Source: Bacteroidota bacterium
GTDB lineage: Bacteria; Bacteroidota; Bacteroidia; B-17B0; Aurantibacillaceae
DNA length: 64,000 bases
Direction of reading: 5' to 3'
Assembly: GCA_021155905.1 (NCBI GenBank)
Contig: JAJNBG010000018.1
Location: 1 to 64,000, forward strand
Positions within the stretch are counted from its first letter, which is position 1, and each line of letters opens with the position of its first letter. A program made the position numbers and the translations under genes. The notes beneath the pieces are model-generated. The model ran no database searches. It worked only from the letters and a program-made list of their open reading frames with translations, and was not told the origin of the DNA. Shown in pieces: positions 9,654 through 18,354 of this stretch.

Positions 9654-10028
9654 ATGGAACAAAAAGATAACCCAATATTAAATTTAACAATAGAATTTTC
9701 TATTGAAGTGATATCTTTTGTTGAAGAATTAGAAGCAAAACGAAAATTTGTGGTCGCTAATCAGCTTCTAAAAGCCGGCACTTCTATAGGTGCAAATGTT
9801 CACGAAGCTCAAAATGCAGAAAGCAAATTAGATTTTATTCATAAATTAAAAATTGCGCATAAAGAAGCCGATGAAACGATGTATTGGCTAACAATTTGCG
9901 AAAAATCTAATTCGTACCCAACAAGTGATTTAAAAGACAAACTGCAAACCATTATAAAGATATTATCTAAAATAATCGCATCAACTAAAAATAATTTAAA
10001 AAATAAAACCACAATTTCAGTCCAGTGA
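9654..10028 (+). CDS. Four-helix-bundle protein (23S rRNA IVS-type/S23 family)
   Basis: The 124-residue, largely helical product carries the family pattern: ILNLTIEFSIEVISFVEELE, ANQLLKAGTSIGANVHEAQN and the conserved ADETMYWL segment. Proteins of this family (TIGR02436 type) are encoded in intervening sequences of some bacterial 23S rRNA genes and also occur as stand-alone genes. A related fold is the Avd accessory protein of diversity-generating retroelements. Biochemical role is unknown. It is wedged between two nucleotide-sugar genes and enclosed by a 22/25 inverted repeat, so it looks like an inserted cassette. No reverse transcriptase or repeat pair of a retroelement is seen nearby. Confidence 0.88.
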   Translation: MEQKDNPILNLTIEFSIEVISFVEELEAKRKFVVANQLLKAGTSIGANVHEAQNAESKLDFIHKLKIAHKEADETMYWLTICEKSNSYPTSDLKDKLQTIIKILSKIIASTKNNLKNKTTISVQ

Positions 10029-10043
10029 GAATTATCTCATAGA

Positions 10044-10068
10044 CTAATTGTCAAATTAACTAATTAAA
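10044..10068 (+). repeat. Right arm of inverted repeat around the four-helix-bundle gene
   Basis: This segment, ending four bases before the ugd start codon, is the reverse complement of 9626-9650 at 22 of 25 positions. If transcribed, the arms could pair into a long stem enclosing the whole four-helix-bundle gene, as in 23S rRNA intervening sequences. Confidence 0.75.
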
Positions 10069-10072
10069 TTTT

Positions 10073-11395
10073 ATGAAAATAGCAATTGTAGGAACAGGGT
10101 ACGTTGGTTTAGTAACAGGCACGTGCTTCGCAGAAGTGGGCCTGGATGTAACGTGCGTAGATATTGACCAGAACAAGATCAATAATCTGCACAATGGCAT
10201 ATTGCCAATCTATGAGCCAGGGCTGGAGGAAATGGTGACACGCAATGTTCAAAAACACCGTTTGCATTTTTCTACTTCATTAAAAGATAGCATTCAGGAA
10301 GCTGAAGTTGTATTTATTGCTGTAGGGACTCCGCCTGATGAAGACGGATCTGCTGACCTTAAATACGTGTTAGCAGTTGCTTCCAGTATTGGTGAACATA
10401 TGCAACATCCTATGGTTGTCGTAACTAAAAGTACTGTTCCGGTAAGTACCGCTGAAAAAGTAAGAAAGGCTGTAGCAGCACAGCTCGAAAAACGTGGGTC
10501 CGATTTAGATTTTTATGTTGCCTCAAACCCTGAATTTTTAAAGGAAGGTGCGGCCATTGAAGATTTCATGAAACCTGACAGGATTGTTGTTGGAATAGAC
10601 CGGCCGGAAGCGGAAGATCTAATGAGCAAGTTATATAAGCCGTTTTTAATGAACGGGCACCCGATTTATTTCATGGATATTCCTTCAGCGGAAATGACCA
10701 AGTATGCAGCAAATGCTATGCTGGCTACAAAGATCAGTTTCATGAATGACATCGCCAACCTTTGCGAAATTATGGGAGCGGATGTGAACATGGTACGAAA
10801 AGGAATTGGAAGCGACGCCCGTATCGGTACAAAATTCATTTACCCTGGAGTTGGTTATGGGGGAAGCTGTTTCCCGAAAGATGTGAAAGCTCTGATCAAA
10901 ACTGCCAAAGAAAACAAATACGATATGCGTATTTTAAATGCAGTGGAAGATGTGAATGAAAGTCAGAAAGAAGTATTATTTGATAAAGTAAAAAACCATT
11001 TCAAGGGAGATTTGAAAGGAAGAAAGTTTGCTCTATGGGGCTTATCCTTTAAGCCTAAAACAGACGATATGCGTGAAGCCCCATCTTTGGTGATTATTGA
11101 AAAGCTATTGAAAGAAGGCGCCAGTGTAGTAGCCTATGATCCGGTTGCCATGAATGAAGCAAAGCATACGCTTAAAGATACTATCGACTATTCCATGGAA
11201 ATGTACGATGCTCTGGATGGAGCTGATGCCTTATTAATTGTAACGGAATGGCCCGAATTCAGAGTCCCTTCGTTTACAGAAATCGGTAAACGCTTAAAGG
11301 AAAAAACCTTATTTGACGGTAGAAATATTTTTGACCCGCAGGACATGAAGCAACTGGGGTACAGCTATTACTGCATTGGTGTTAGAACCAACTAA
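10073..11395 (+). CDS. ugd: UDP-glucose 6-dehydrogenase
   Basis: This enzyme oxidises UDP-glucose to UDP-glucuronate with two NAD+. The 440-residue protein opens with the Rossmann motif [15 protein letters not shown], has the conserved [16 protein letters not shown] segment, a substrate loop [11 protein letters not shown] and the catalytic cysteine in [16 protein letters not shown] (about residue 265). The C-terminal domain ([15 protein letters not shown]) is complete. The next gene encodes a UDP-glucuronate decarboxylase, so the pair should convert UDP-glucose to UDP-xylose for surface polysaccharide. Confidence 0.96.
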   Translation: MKIAIVGTGYVGLVTGTCFAEVGLDVTCVDIDQNKINNLHNGILPIYEPGLEEMVTRNVQKHRLHFSTSLKDSIQEAEVVFIAVGTPPDEDGSADLKYVLAVASSIGEHMQHPMVVVTKSTVPVSTAEKVRKAVAAQLEKRGSDLDFYVASNPEFLKEGAAIEDFMKPDRIVVGIDRPEAEDLMSKLYKPFLMNGHPIYFMDIPSAEMTKYAANAMLATKISFMNDIANLCEIMGADVNMVRKGIGSDARIGTKFIYPGVGYGGSCFPKDVKALIKTAKENKYDMRILNAVEDVNESQKEVLFDKVKNHFKGDLKGRKFALWGLSFKPKTDDMREAPSLVIIEKLLKEGASVVAYDPVAMNEAKHTLKDTIDYSMEMYDALDGADALLIVTEWPEFRVPSFTEIGKRLKEKTLFDGRNIFDPQDMKQLGYSYYCIGVRTN

Positions 11396-11446
11396 ACTAT
11401 TAAAGAAATACAAATCAATCGATTGTCGGATTAAAAATATAAACAT

Positions 11447-12433
11447 ATGCAAAAACGAATTTTAATTACAGGAGCAGCAGGTTTTTTAGGATCACATTTG
11501 TGTGACCGTTTTATCAAAGAAGGTATGCATGTCATTGCAATGGATAATTTGATTACAGGCGATCTAAAAAACATTGAGCATTTGTTTAAACTTCCTCAGT
11601 TTGAATTTTATCACCATGATGTAAGCAAGTTTATTCATGTTCCCGGTGACATTGATTATATTCTGCATTTTGCCTCACCGGCAAGTCCGATTGACTATTT
11701 AAAAATTCCGATCCAAACCTTAAAGGTTTCATCTTTGGGAACACATAATGTTTTGGGCTTAGCCCGCGTTAAAAATGCAAGAGTATTAGTGGCATCTACC
11801 AGTGAAGTATATGGGGATCCATTTGTACACCCACAAACCGAAGAGTATTGGGGTAATGTGAACCCTGTTGGACCTCGCGGATGCTACGATGAAGCGAAGC
11901 GTTTTATGGAAGCATTAACGATGGCTTATCACGAGACACATAATGTTGAAACACGAATCATCCGAATTTTCAATACTTATGGACCGCGCATGCGTCTCAA
12001 TGATGGACGTGTATTGCCTGCATTTATTGGCCAGGCTTTACGTGGTGAAGACCTGACAATGTTTGGGGATGGTAGCCAGACCCGTAGTTTCTGTTATGTA
12101 GATGACTTGGTAGAAGGAATCTACAGGCTATTAATGAGCGATTACCATTTGCCTGTGAATATTGGAAACCCAAGTGAGATTACCATTAAAGAATTCGGGG
12201 AAGAGATCTTAAAATTAACCGGCGCCAACCAGAAACTGATTTCATTGCCTTTACCAAAAGACGATCCAAAGCAGCGCCGTCCGGATATCACCAAAGCAAA
12301 AGAACTGTTGGGATGGGAACCGAAAGTAAACCGTGCCGAAGGCTTAAAGATCACTTTTGAGTATTTTAAATCCTTGTCAAAAGATGAGTTGAATAAAACG
12401 GAGCACCGTAATTTAGAAACGCTGAATAGGTAA
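11447..12433 (+). CDS. UDP-glucuronate decarboxylase (UDP-xylose synthase), SDR family
   Basis: The 328-residue protein is an extended short-chain dehydrogenase: [17 protein letters not shown] binds [13 protein letters not shown] and the catalytic [11 protein letters not shown] (Tyr-x-x-x-Lys) form the active site, and [17 protein letters not shown] plus [19 protein letters not shown] are hallmarks of UXS. It decarboxylates UDP-glucuronate through a 4-keto intermediate to UDP-xylose. The upstream ugd makes its substrate. The ATG lies 51 bases after ugd; the gap carries a caatcgattg palindrome. The DUF3857-like gene follows 3 bases downstream. Confidence 0.93.
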   Translation: MQKRILITGAAGFLGSHLCDRFIKEGMHVIAMDNLITGDLKNIEHLFKLPQFEFYHHDVSKFIHVPGDIDYILHFASPASPIDYLKIPIQTLKVSSLGTHNVLGLARVKNARVLVASTSEVYGDPFVHPQTEEYWGNVNPVGPRGCYDEAKRFMEALTMAYHETHNVETRIIRIFNTYGPRMRLNDGRVLPAFIGQALRGEDLTMFGDGSQTRSFCYVDDLVEGIYRLLMSDYHLPVNIGNPSEITIKEFGEEILKLTGANQKLISLPLPKDDPKQRRPDITKAKELLGWEPKVNRAEGLKITFEYFKSLSKDELNKTEHRNLETLNR

Positions 12434-12436
12434 TAC

Positions 12437-14530
12437 ATGTCCCGTTTTTTCTTCGCCCTCGTACTGGTGATTTCATATTCAATGCAATCACAGGATCTGA
12501 ATTTTTTGTCCGAATATTATAAATGGCCTGATAACAATAAAACCTTTGAAGAAATCCCTGATTCTTTAAAAGATGATGCGGTTATTTTATCAGATGACAT
12601 TACGCTTAATTTCCCTGAAAGATTTATCAAAAGAAGGCAAGCCATTAAAATACTAAATGAGGAGGGATTGAATTATTTTCAATCCATCAGCCTGCCGCAA
12701 AATTTTGACATTACCCAGGTCAATAATCCCTTATATAAACAGGGAAGATTCAGTTCCAGAACAATACCCTTTATTGAGAAATATAAAATCACCTACTTTG
12801 CAGTGCGGATTATCCGCAACAAAACCATCATCGAGTTTGTACCTAAGGTATCCACCGGAAAAGTATATTGGTTGCAACATGACGGAGAACGTATTTACGA
12901 TTATGAATACAAATTTGGTTTCGAGCCTTTACAAGTTAATGATGTTATTGAGTACACATACAAAGCAGAAATCAGGGGTTCATATGATTCAGACCAGTTT
13001 TACGCAAACGATTATTTCCCGAAGTTAAAAACAAATATCGCCATCAAAGTGGCAGCGCCTGGAGAATTAAAAAAATCTCATATTATTCTTAACCATAATA
13101 TTGATTCCACCGGATACAAGAGAACTGATGTACCCGATAAGAGCTTTACTTATCAAAATCACAGTTACCAGTTCAAAGCCTTAAAAGCCATAAAGTATAC
13201 ACAAAACAGTTTAGCCGGAAAAACACTGCCACACATAACGGCGAATGTTTATGCTTTAAACCAGAACTTTTTTAACGAGAGTATTGTCAGCGTCAAATAT
13301 ATCTATTCAACTAAAAATACGTGGTTTGTTGTAGCTGATTCCATCTTGAAAAAAGAAAAAGTATATGATAAGTATGGGGCCAACTTAAGAAAATATATTT
13401 CCAGGTTCCCTGAGAATCCAAAAGACACGTTTCATGTGCTGTTTTATAACCAGTTTATTGACAGCGTCAATACCTACAAATATGTATCAGCCGAACAAAT
13501 GCACTACGGTAAAGACGCCCAATACTCTCTGAATTCCTCTGAGCGATTATTAAAAAAGCAATTAGCGGGAGAATTCATTGGTGAAACTTATTCGGACATG
13601 TTATTTGAGAAAAATATATTTTATTATAGAGCAAATATCCAGGACAGGAGATTAGGAATGCACTCCCCTCTTCACCGGGCACATGAAACCTATGAAGTCG
13701 AGTTTATAGCTTTACCCATCAAAAATTCTTTTAAATTTTATGTACCGTGTTTTCAGGGAATGAAATATTTCCCGGATGAAATGCCCTTCTATTATGAAGG
13801 CACCTTATGCGCTTTATTCCCTAAAAACACAACCGCTTCTCCGGATAAAACAGAGTCTCAAAGCATCAAATTTATTAAAACCCCCATCAGTACATTCAAT
13901 GAAAACGTAAGAACTGAAAATGCTGTATTTAAAGTAAACACAGATTCTCTGTTAATTCATGCGCTGATCAAAGAAAATCTCAGCGGTCAATTTTCTACTA
14001 TTTTACGCCCCTATTATAATAATGAGCTGATTGATTCTACCATCTCAGTAAGTTACTTTAAAAAATGTTTGGAAAAACCAAACGCAACCAACAAGCATTT
14101 TAAACAGACTTCTCAATCGAAACTATTTCCGTATAAAGCAACCTTCACCTGTTCGGAAGACATCAGAATTTCAAAATCCGAAATCGATTTATCGGATTGG
14201 TTCTCCTTCATCCTGTCCAAAAACAATTTTAGTCAAAAAATCACCCAGGATTATTATTTGGATTTTACTTATACAGATACCTACAATTTTTTACTTGAGT
14301 TTAACAAGCCGACCACTCTCACAAATATCAGTGAATTTACAAGCTCCTTAAACAATGAGTTCTTTGATCTCAATACTAGCATAACAAAACAGGACGATTA
14401 CAAGTATTTACTGACGGTAAGCACCAAGGCAAAGCAATACCTGTTACCGGAGGCGAAGGCAAATTTTTTAACCGCTTATGTTGAACAGTTGAATAAATTA
14501 AATACATTTAAACTAAAATATACCAATTGA
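12437..14530 (+). CDS. Secreted DUF3857-like protein
   Basis: The 697-residue product has a short signal peptide (FFFALVLVISYSMQSQ). Residues about 45-250 resemble DUF3857 (DDAVILSDDITLNF, IKILNEEGLNYFQSISLP, VNDVIEYTYKAEIRGSY). DUF3857 proteins usually continue into a transglutaminase-like domain, but I see no Cys-His-Asp triad here and the C-terminal half is unfamiliar. Function is unknown. It lies 3 bases after the UDP-glucuronate decarboxylase gene, and its TGA overlaps the TTG start of the acylphosphatase, so all are probably on one mRNA. Confidence 0.75.
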   Translation: MSRFFFALVLVISYSMQSQDLNFLSEYYKWPDNNKTFEEIPDSLKDDAVILSDDITLNFPERFIKRRQAIKILNEEGLNYFQSISLPQNFDITQVNNPLYKQGRFSSRTIPFIEKYKITYFAVRIIRNKTIIEFVPKVSTGKVYWLQHDGERIYDYEYKFGFEPLQVNDVIEYTYKAEIRGSYDSDQFYANDYFPKLKTNIAIKVAAPGELKKSHIILNHNIDSTGYKRTDVPDKSFTYQNHSYQFKALKAIKYTQNSLAGKTLPHITANVYALNQNFFNESIVSVKYIYSTKNTWFVVADSILKKEKVYDKYGANLRKYISRFPENPKDTFHVLFYNQFIDSVNTYKYVSAEQMHYGKDAQYSLNSSERLLKKQLAGEFIGETYSDMLFEKNIFYYRANIQDRRLGMHSPLHRAHETYEVEFIALPIKNSFKFYVPCFQGMKYFPDEMPFYYEGTLCALFPKNTTASPDKTESQSIKFIKTPISTFNENVRTENAVFKVNTDSLLIHALIKENLSGQFSTILRPYYNNELIDSTISVSYFKKCLEKPNATNKHFKQTSQSKLFPYKATFTCSEDIRISKSEIDLSDWFSFILSKNNFSQKITQDYYLDFTYTDTYNFLLEFNKPTTLTNISEFTSSLNNEFFDLNTSITKQDDYKYLLTVSTKAKQYLLPEAKANFLTAYVEQLNKLNTFKLKYTN

Positions 14531-14799
14531 TAAGACATTACAATATCACGGTTAAAGGAAAAGTGCAACGGGTATCCTACCGTTTCTGCACGCATGCACA
14601 GGCACTTAAATGTAATTTAACGGGCTATGTCAAAAACCTGCATAACGGCGATGTGTTCATTGAAGCCGAAGGAAATGAAGACGACATCAACAAACTTATT
14701 GAATGGTGTTATGTGGGATCTCCACTCTCCAACGTGAAAGAAGTGATTGCGGAAGAAGGTGATGTAAAAAACTTCGAAACCTTTGAAGTGAAGAAGTAG
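14527..14799 (+). CDS. Acylphosphatase
   Basis: The 90-residue protein matches acylphosphatase in size and motifs: VKGKVQRVSYRFCTHAQA corresponds to the GxVQGVxFR phosphate-binding loop with its catalytic Arg, and GYVKNLHNGDVFIEAEG contains the catalytic Asn. The family hydrolyses acyl phosphates. The canonical QGV is QRV here, a modest departure. The start is TTG at 14527, overlapping the previous gene's TGA as TTGA; it gives the standard N-terminus. It ends the nucleotide-sugar transcription unit and is convergent with the carbonic anhydrase gene. Confidence 0.9.
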   Translation: MIRHYNITVKGKVQRVSYRFCTHAQALKCNLTGYVKNLHNGDVFIEAEGNEDDINKLIEWCYVGSPLSNVKEVIAEEGDVKNFETFEVKK

Positions 14800-14860
14800 A
14801 AACACTTTTCTTTGTGTAAACGAATGATAGCAATATGCCCGAAAGCAATGCTCAGGTAAC

Positions 14861-15508
14861 TCACAACGAACCAAAATTCATCGTCTCGGGATAAAACACA
14901 ACTTCACCAGTTGTAACATCATACATACCACCAACAATTCCAATTTCGCCTTTTTTGATCATATCCTTTAAGATAGGACTGCGGTCCATAATAGCATGAA
15001 CCGTTCGCTTAACATTAATCGTTGCCACATTTTCTACAAAAACTGAATTCCCCGAAGTCCGGTTTTCTCTCGTATCAGTCTCGTCGTTTACAGCCGGTAT
15101 GATTTTGGTAATCAGTCCCGTTAAATTTCCCATCTCTACATGGTCGCAGGCACCTTTAATCGCGCCGCATTTGGAATGCCCCAGCACCACAATAATTTTC
15201 GACCCTGCCACCTTACAGCCAAATTCCATGCTGCCAAGAATATCTTCGTTGATAATATTCCCTGCAATGCGGATACTGAAAATATCACCAAGACCCTGGT
15301 CGAAGACTAATTCTGCCGAGGTGCGACTGTCAATACAGCTTAAAATTACCGCAAATGGATGCTGTCCATCAGATGTTTCATTCACCTGTTGTAAAAGGTT
15401 TCTGTTCACTTTCAGGTTGTTCACAAAACGTTTGTTTCCTTCTTTCAATAACTCCAGGGCCATAGTTGGGGTAATGGCAGCCTGCATTTCTTTCGTGAGT
15501 GTTTTCAT
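14861..15508 (-). CDS. can: Beta-class carbonic anhydrase
   Basis: The 215-residue protein has the beta-CA zinc site: Cys and Asp-Arg dyad in SCIDSRTSAELVFD and His-x-x-Cys in VVLGHSKCGAIKGACD. DIFSIRIAGNII is the usual linking segment. It interconverts CO2 and bicarbonate in the cytoplasm. It lies 11 bases downstream of a bestrophin-family channel gene on the same strand, so the two are almost certainly cotranscribed. No signal peptide is present. Confidence 0.94.
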   Translation of the reverse strand: MKTLTKEMQAAITPTMALELLKEGNKRFVNNLKVNRNLLQQVNETSDGQHPFAVILSCIDSRTSAELVFDQGLGDIFSIRIAGNIINEDILGSMEFGCKVAGSKIIVVLGHSKCGAIKGACDHVEMGNLTGLITKIIPAVNDETDTRENRTSGNSVFVENVATINVKRTVHAIMDRSPILKDMIKKGEIGIVGGMYDVTTGEVVFYPETMNFGSL

Positions 15509-15519
15509 TATTTAGCTGT

Positions 15520-16413
15520 TTATAGTACGTAAAAACTTTCAGTACTGCTTGCCTGCTGCACTTCTGGTTCATTCAGTAATTGTTTAATATTTATTTCAAT
15601 TGTTCTCGCGATAGCTGTTACGGGGGTATCGGTTGGTCTGTTTTCAAAAGGGTCCTGCATATGCGTTGCCGATTTTTCCAATAAGAAAAAGGCAGTCGAA
15701 ATTAAAAGCAAAAGAGGGATTTCAAAAAATCCGGCTACATCTTTTAAAGAGATGGATAAGGTGACCACAAAAAGGTAAATGATAGAATGAAGAAAAATCC
15801 TGTAAGTAACAGGGAAAATTGTATTCTTTATTCGCTCTGCTCTTCCCTGTGCATCACAAAGTCTTACCAGCGTATCATCCAGCTGCAATTGTGAAAGAAC
15901 ATCCAGTTGATTGTTCTCCCTGAGGTATTTAATATCCTTCCCGTGTTGATGAAGTAAAGCTAAAGGTTTATTGGTGTGTGTTTTTATTTCCTCTAAATCT
16001 TTAGGAGAAATATATCTTTCCAAATTTTCAGCGGCGCTAAGGCCCCTGAGTGTTTGCCCGAGAGAGTAACACCATGCAATTTGCCTCAAGGCTATCTTTT
16101 TAATGATATCGTCATTACCACTTGCTGTTAAGCTCTGCAACTGGATTGTGAGACTGCGGGAGTCGTTAACGATAGAACCCCAGACCTTGCGTGCTTCCCA
16201 CCATCGGTCATAAGATTGGTTTAATTTAAATGACAGAAGAATGGAAATAGCCGTTCCGATGAAAGTAGGTATTGCTAACGGCATTTCAGGTAAAAGATGC
16301 CGGTATTTCTCTGTAACAAAAAGTACCGTTAAGGAAACAATCAACACATAGAAAAAGTCGTATTTCACCTTACTGATGATATAGGATACAGGTATGCGTT
16401 TATTGAGTAACAT
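15520..16413 (-). CDS. Bestrophin family ion channel
   Basis: The 297-residue membrane protein carries bacterial bestrophin features: an N-terminal membrane segment DFFYVLIVSLTVLFVTEKYR, FIGTAISILLSFKLNQSYDR followed by WWEARKVWGSIVNDSRSL, and a pair of membrane helices near residues 210-250. Bestrophins form pentameric anion or cation channels; several conduct bicarbonate. Cotranscription with a carbonic anhydrase suggests bicarbonate movement. A TACCTTTA element on the minus strand (16441-16434) is a weak candidate -7 box about 20 bases before the ATG. Confidence 0.9.
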   Translation of the reverse strand: MLLNKRIPVSYIISKVKYDFFYVLIVSLTVLFVTEKYRHLLPEMPLAIPTFIGTAISILLSFKLNQSYDRWWEARKVWGSIVNDSRSLTIQLQSLTASGNDDIIKKIALRQIAWCYSLGQTLRGLSAAENLERYISPKDLEEIKTHTNKPLALLHQHGKDIKYLRENNQLDVLSQLQLDDTLVRLCDAQGRAERIKNTIFPVTYRIFLHSIIYLFVVTLSISLKDVAGFFEIPLLLLISTAFFLLEKSATHMQDPFENRPTDTPVTAIARTIEINIKQLLNEPEVQQASSTESFYVL

Positions 16414-16584
16414 AACAGTTTATAAAACCGGTATAAAGGTAATAAATCCATAAAAAATGACTTACATCAAGTTAAATACGAATGTAAAAAATGCTAAAAA
16501 TATATCAACGAAAAGGTCTAATCTGAATGTTTATAGAATCCCACATGCACCCAATTATTCATGTTCGGTATATTCAGAAAGGAA

Positions 16585-16980
16585 CTAATGCATTTTTTCT
16601 TTGATTAGCTCAGGAATTAAACACTTTTCCTTTTTTGCAAAATCAAACACCACTAACACGTCCCTGGCAATGGCAACTAATTCGCCCTGATCGTTTGTCA
16701 TTGTATGCTCCAAAGCAAAGCTAGTGTTTTTTGCAAACTCCATTTTCGTCTCGATATGGATTGTTCCGGGAAACAATAATTCTTTCTTAAACCGGCAGTT
16801 GGTTTCCGCCACCATGAAGCCGATCTTTTTCGTTTGATAAAGATTCATTAATCCAATTTGCTCCACATAATTTAAACGGGCCGCCTGTGCATATTTATGG
16901 AAGGCAACATTGTTCACATGTCCGAACACATCCAGTTCGCTCCAGTCAATCCGCAGGTTTAAATGTGTGGTTAAACTCAT
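16585..16980 (-). CDS. Acyl-CoA thioesterase, hotdog fold (YbgC/4HBT type)
   Basis: The 131-residue protein has the hotdog-fold motif WSELDVFGHVNNVAFHKYAQ near its N-terminus, with the catalytic Asp of DVFGHVNN, and the strand pattern of 4-hydroxybenzoyl-CoA thioesterases (KELLFPGTIHIETKMEFA). It should hydrolyse acyl-CoA thioesters; chain length is unknown. It starts 1 base downstream of the glycosyltransferase stop, at the end of the heptose/glycosyltransferase operon. It is followed by 171 bases without a gene before bestrophin. Confidence 0.88.
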   Translation of the reverse strand: MSLTTHLNLRIDWSELDVFGHVNNVAFHKYAQAARLNYVEQIGLMNLYQTKKIGFMVAETNCRFKKELLFPGTIHIETKMEFAKNTSFALEHTMTNDQGELVAIARDVLVVFDFAKKEKCLIPELIKEKMH

Positions 16981-16981
16981 A

Positions 16982-17731
16982 TTACTTTTTAAATAATTGA
17001 ATGATTTTTCGTAAAGGCTTCATATACAAGGTATGAAATTGCGGCTTCAAACCATTGATTTTCCATGCTCTCCTGTCTTCCTGGTTGGCTCTGATTCTGT
17101 TTTTGATTGAAACGTTACTCTTCCCACCTACCCTCATTTTAATAATAAACTCGGGCAGGTAATCCAGTTTAATTTTATGCTTGTGTATGAAACGCAGCAT
17201 CAGTTCATAATCAGCTGCCGACACGAGGTCCAGATTAAAAGCACCATACTTTTCATAAACAGAACGTCGCACAAAAAAAGTCGGATGTGGTGGCATCCAG
17301 CCATTTAAAAACATGCCATGTTTGTAGTGACCCGATTTCCATTTACGGAATATTTTATTCGTATCATTTTTATCAACGTAATACAAATCAGAATATACCG
17401 CATCCGCGTGATTCATATTAAACGTATTGACTATATTTTCAATAACATGATGATTCGTGTAAAAATCATCACTATGCAAAATCCCGATCACATCACCCGT
17501 TGCCATCGCAATACCCTTATTCAGGGCATCGTATAAGCCCTTGTCTTTTTCGGAAACAAATTTCACGATCTTGTCTTTATAAGAATGAACAATGGAAACC
17601 GTACTGTCCGTTGAATTCCCATCTACAATAATATATTCAATATCCTTATAGGTCTGGTTCAAAACAGAATCAATCGTATCAATTAGAGTTGATTCGCTGT
17701 TATAAGTAATGGTTATGATTGATACTTTCAA
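16982..17731 (-). CDS. Glycosyltransferase family 2
   Basis: The GT-A fold is clear: VSIITITYNSESTLIDTIDS, EYIIVDGNSTDSTV, a GLYDALNKGIAMATGDVIG segment and the DXD-like LHSDD, followed by the acceptor motif PPHPTFFVRRSVYEKYGAF. It resembles WcaA-type transferases that add a sugar to surface glycan. I chose the TTG at 17731, four bases after the gmhB-like stop codon, because the family begins just before VSIITITYN. A longer reading from 17764 would overlap the upstream gene and add 11 unconserved residues. Confidence 0.88.
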   Translation of the reverse strand: MKVSIITITYNSESTLIDTIDSVLNQTYKDIEYIIVDGNSTDSTVSIVHSYKDKIVKFVSEKDKGLYDALNKGIAMATGDVIGILHSDDFYTNHHVIENIVNTFNMNHADAVYSDLYYVDKNDTNKIFRKWKSGHYKHGMFLNGWMPPHPTFFVRRSVYEKYGAFNLDLVSAADYELMLRFIHKHKIKLDYLPEFIIKMRVGGKSNVSIKNRIRANQEDRRAWKINGLKPQFHTLYMKPLRKIIQLFKK

Positions 17732-17735
17732 AAAT

Positions 17736-18290
17736 TTAGTGTTTAGTAGTGAGGGTATGCGCAAAGTAAATCAGCGACTTAAAATTAAAATCAATCAGCG
17801 GATCTTCTTTCGGTTCCGCACTAAGATAAACAGTTTTCATCCCGGCATTTCTCCCAAATTCCATATCGCTCATACTATCACCAACAATAATAGATTTATT
17901 AAAATCAATATTCGGGAAATCCTTTTTCGCTTGCAAAGCCATCCCGATGGCCGGTTTACGCGTAGGATGGTTTTCTGCAGCCAAATATGGAGAATAATAT
18001 ATTTTATCAATTCTTCCTTTCAGATAGGTGATTTCATACATCATATTCTGATGGATCAATTCCAGATCTTCCGGGAAAATAATCTGCTTACCAATACACT
18101 GTTGATTCGTGACAACAACAATGGTTTGAAATAAAGGACTCAACATTCTAAGAGCACTCAGGGTTCCATCAATAAACTCAAACTCCGTGGTATGTTTCAC
18201 GTAATCATTATCGAGCTTTTTATTTATCACCCCATCCCTGTCCAAAAAAAGGGTCCAGGTCGTATCGATATGTAAATCTTTTAAATTCAT
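17736..18290 (-). CDS. GmhB-like HAD phosphatase (heptose bisphosphate 7-phosphatase type)
   Basis: The 184-residue protein has HAD motifs TLFLDRDGVINKK (motif I), VVVTNQQCIGKQ (motif II) and IIVGDSMSDMEFGRNAG (motif IV). It matches D-glycero-D-manno-heptose-1,7-bisphosphate 7-phosphatase. In E. coli GmhB a CxH...CxC loop binds zinc; here the region reads YSPYLAAENHPTRKPAIG, with no cysteine, so this is a zinc-free variant or a relative with a different sugar bisphosphate. Neighbouring gmhA-like and hddC-like genes support the heptose role. Confidence 0.82.
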   Translation of the reverse strand: MNLKDLHIDTTWTLFLDRDGVINKKLDNDYVKHTTEFEFIDGTLSALRMLSPLFQTIVVVTNQQCIGKQIIFPEDLELIHQNMMYEITYLKGRIDKIYYSPYLAAENHPTRKPAIGMALQAKKDFPNIDFNKSIIVGDSMSDMEFGRNAGMKTVYLSAEPKEDPLIDFNFKSLIYFAHTLTTKH

Positions 18291-18303
18291 TTTCTATTTT
18301 TCT

Positions 18304-18345
18304 TTAACCACATAAAGACATAGAATCTATGTGCCTATGTGGTTA
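18304..18345. repeat. Intergenic hairpin repeat
   Basis: The gap between the hddC-like and gmhB-like genes holds an inverted repeat: ttaaccacataaagacatag pairs with ctatgtgcctatgtggttaa around a short centre, about 20 of 22 base pairs. It lacks a clean T-run, so I do not call it a terminator. It may be a mobile hairpin repeat or an mRNA-processing site inside the operon. Confidence 0.7.
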
Positions 18346-18354
18346 AAAAGTCAC

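Noticed and set aside
9654-10028. Four-helix-bundle gene as an Avd of a diversity-generating retroelement
   Set aside because: No reverse transcriptase and no template/variable repeat pair were found around it.
18304-18345. Hairpin as a transcription terminator
   Set aside because: It lies inside a tight same-strand gene run, has mismatches in the stem and no adequate T-run on the minus strand.
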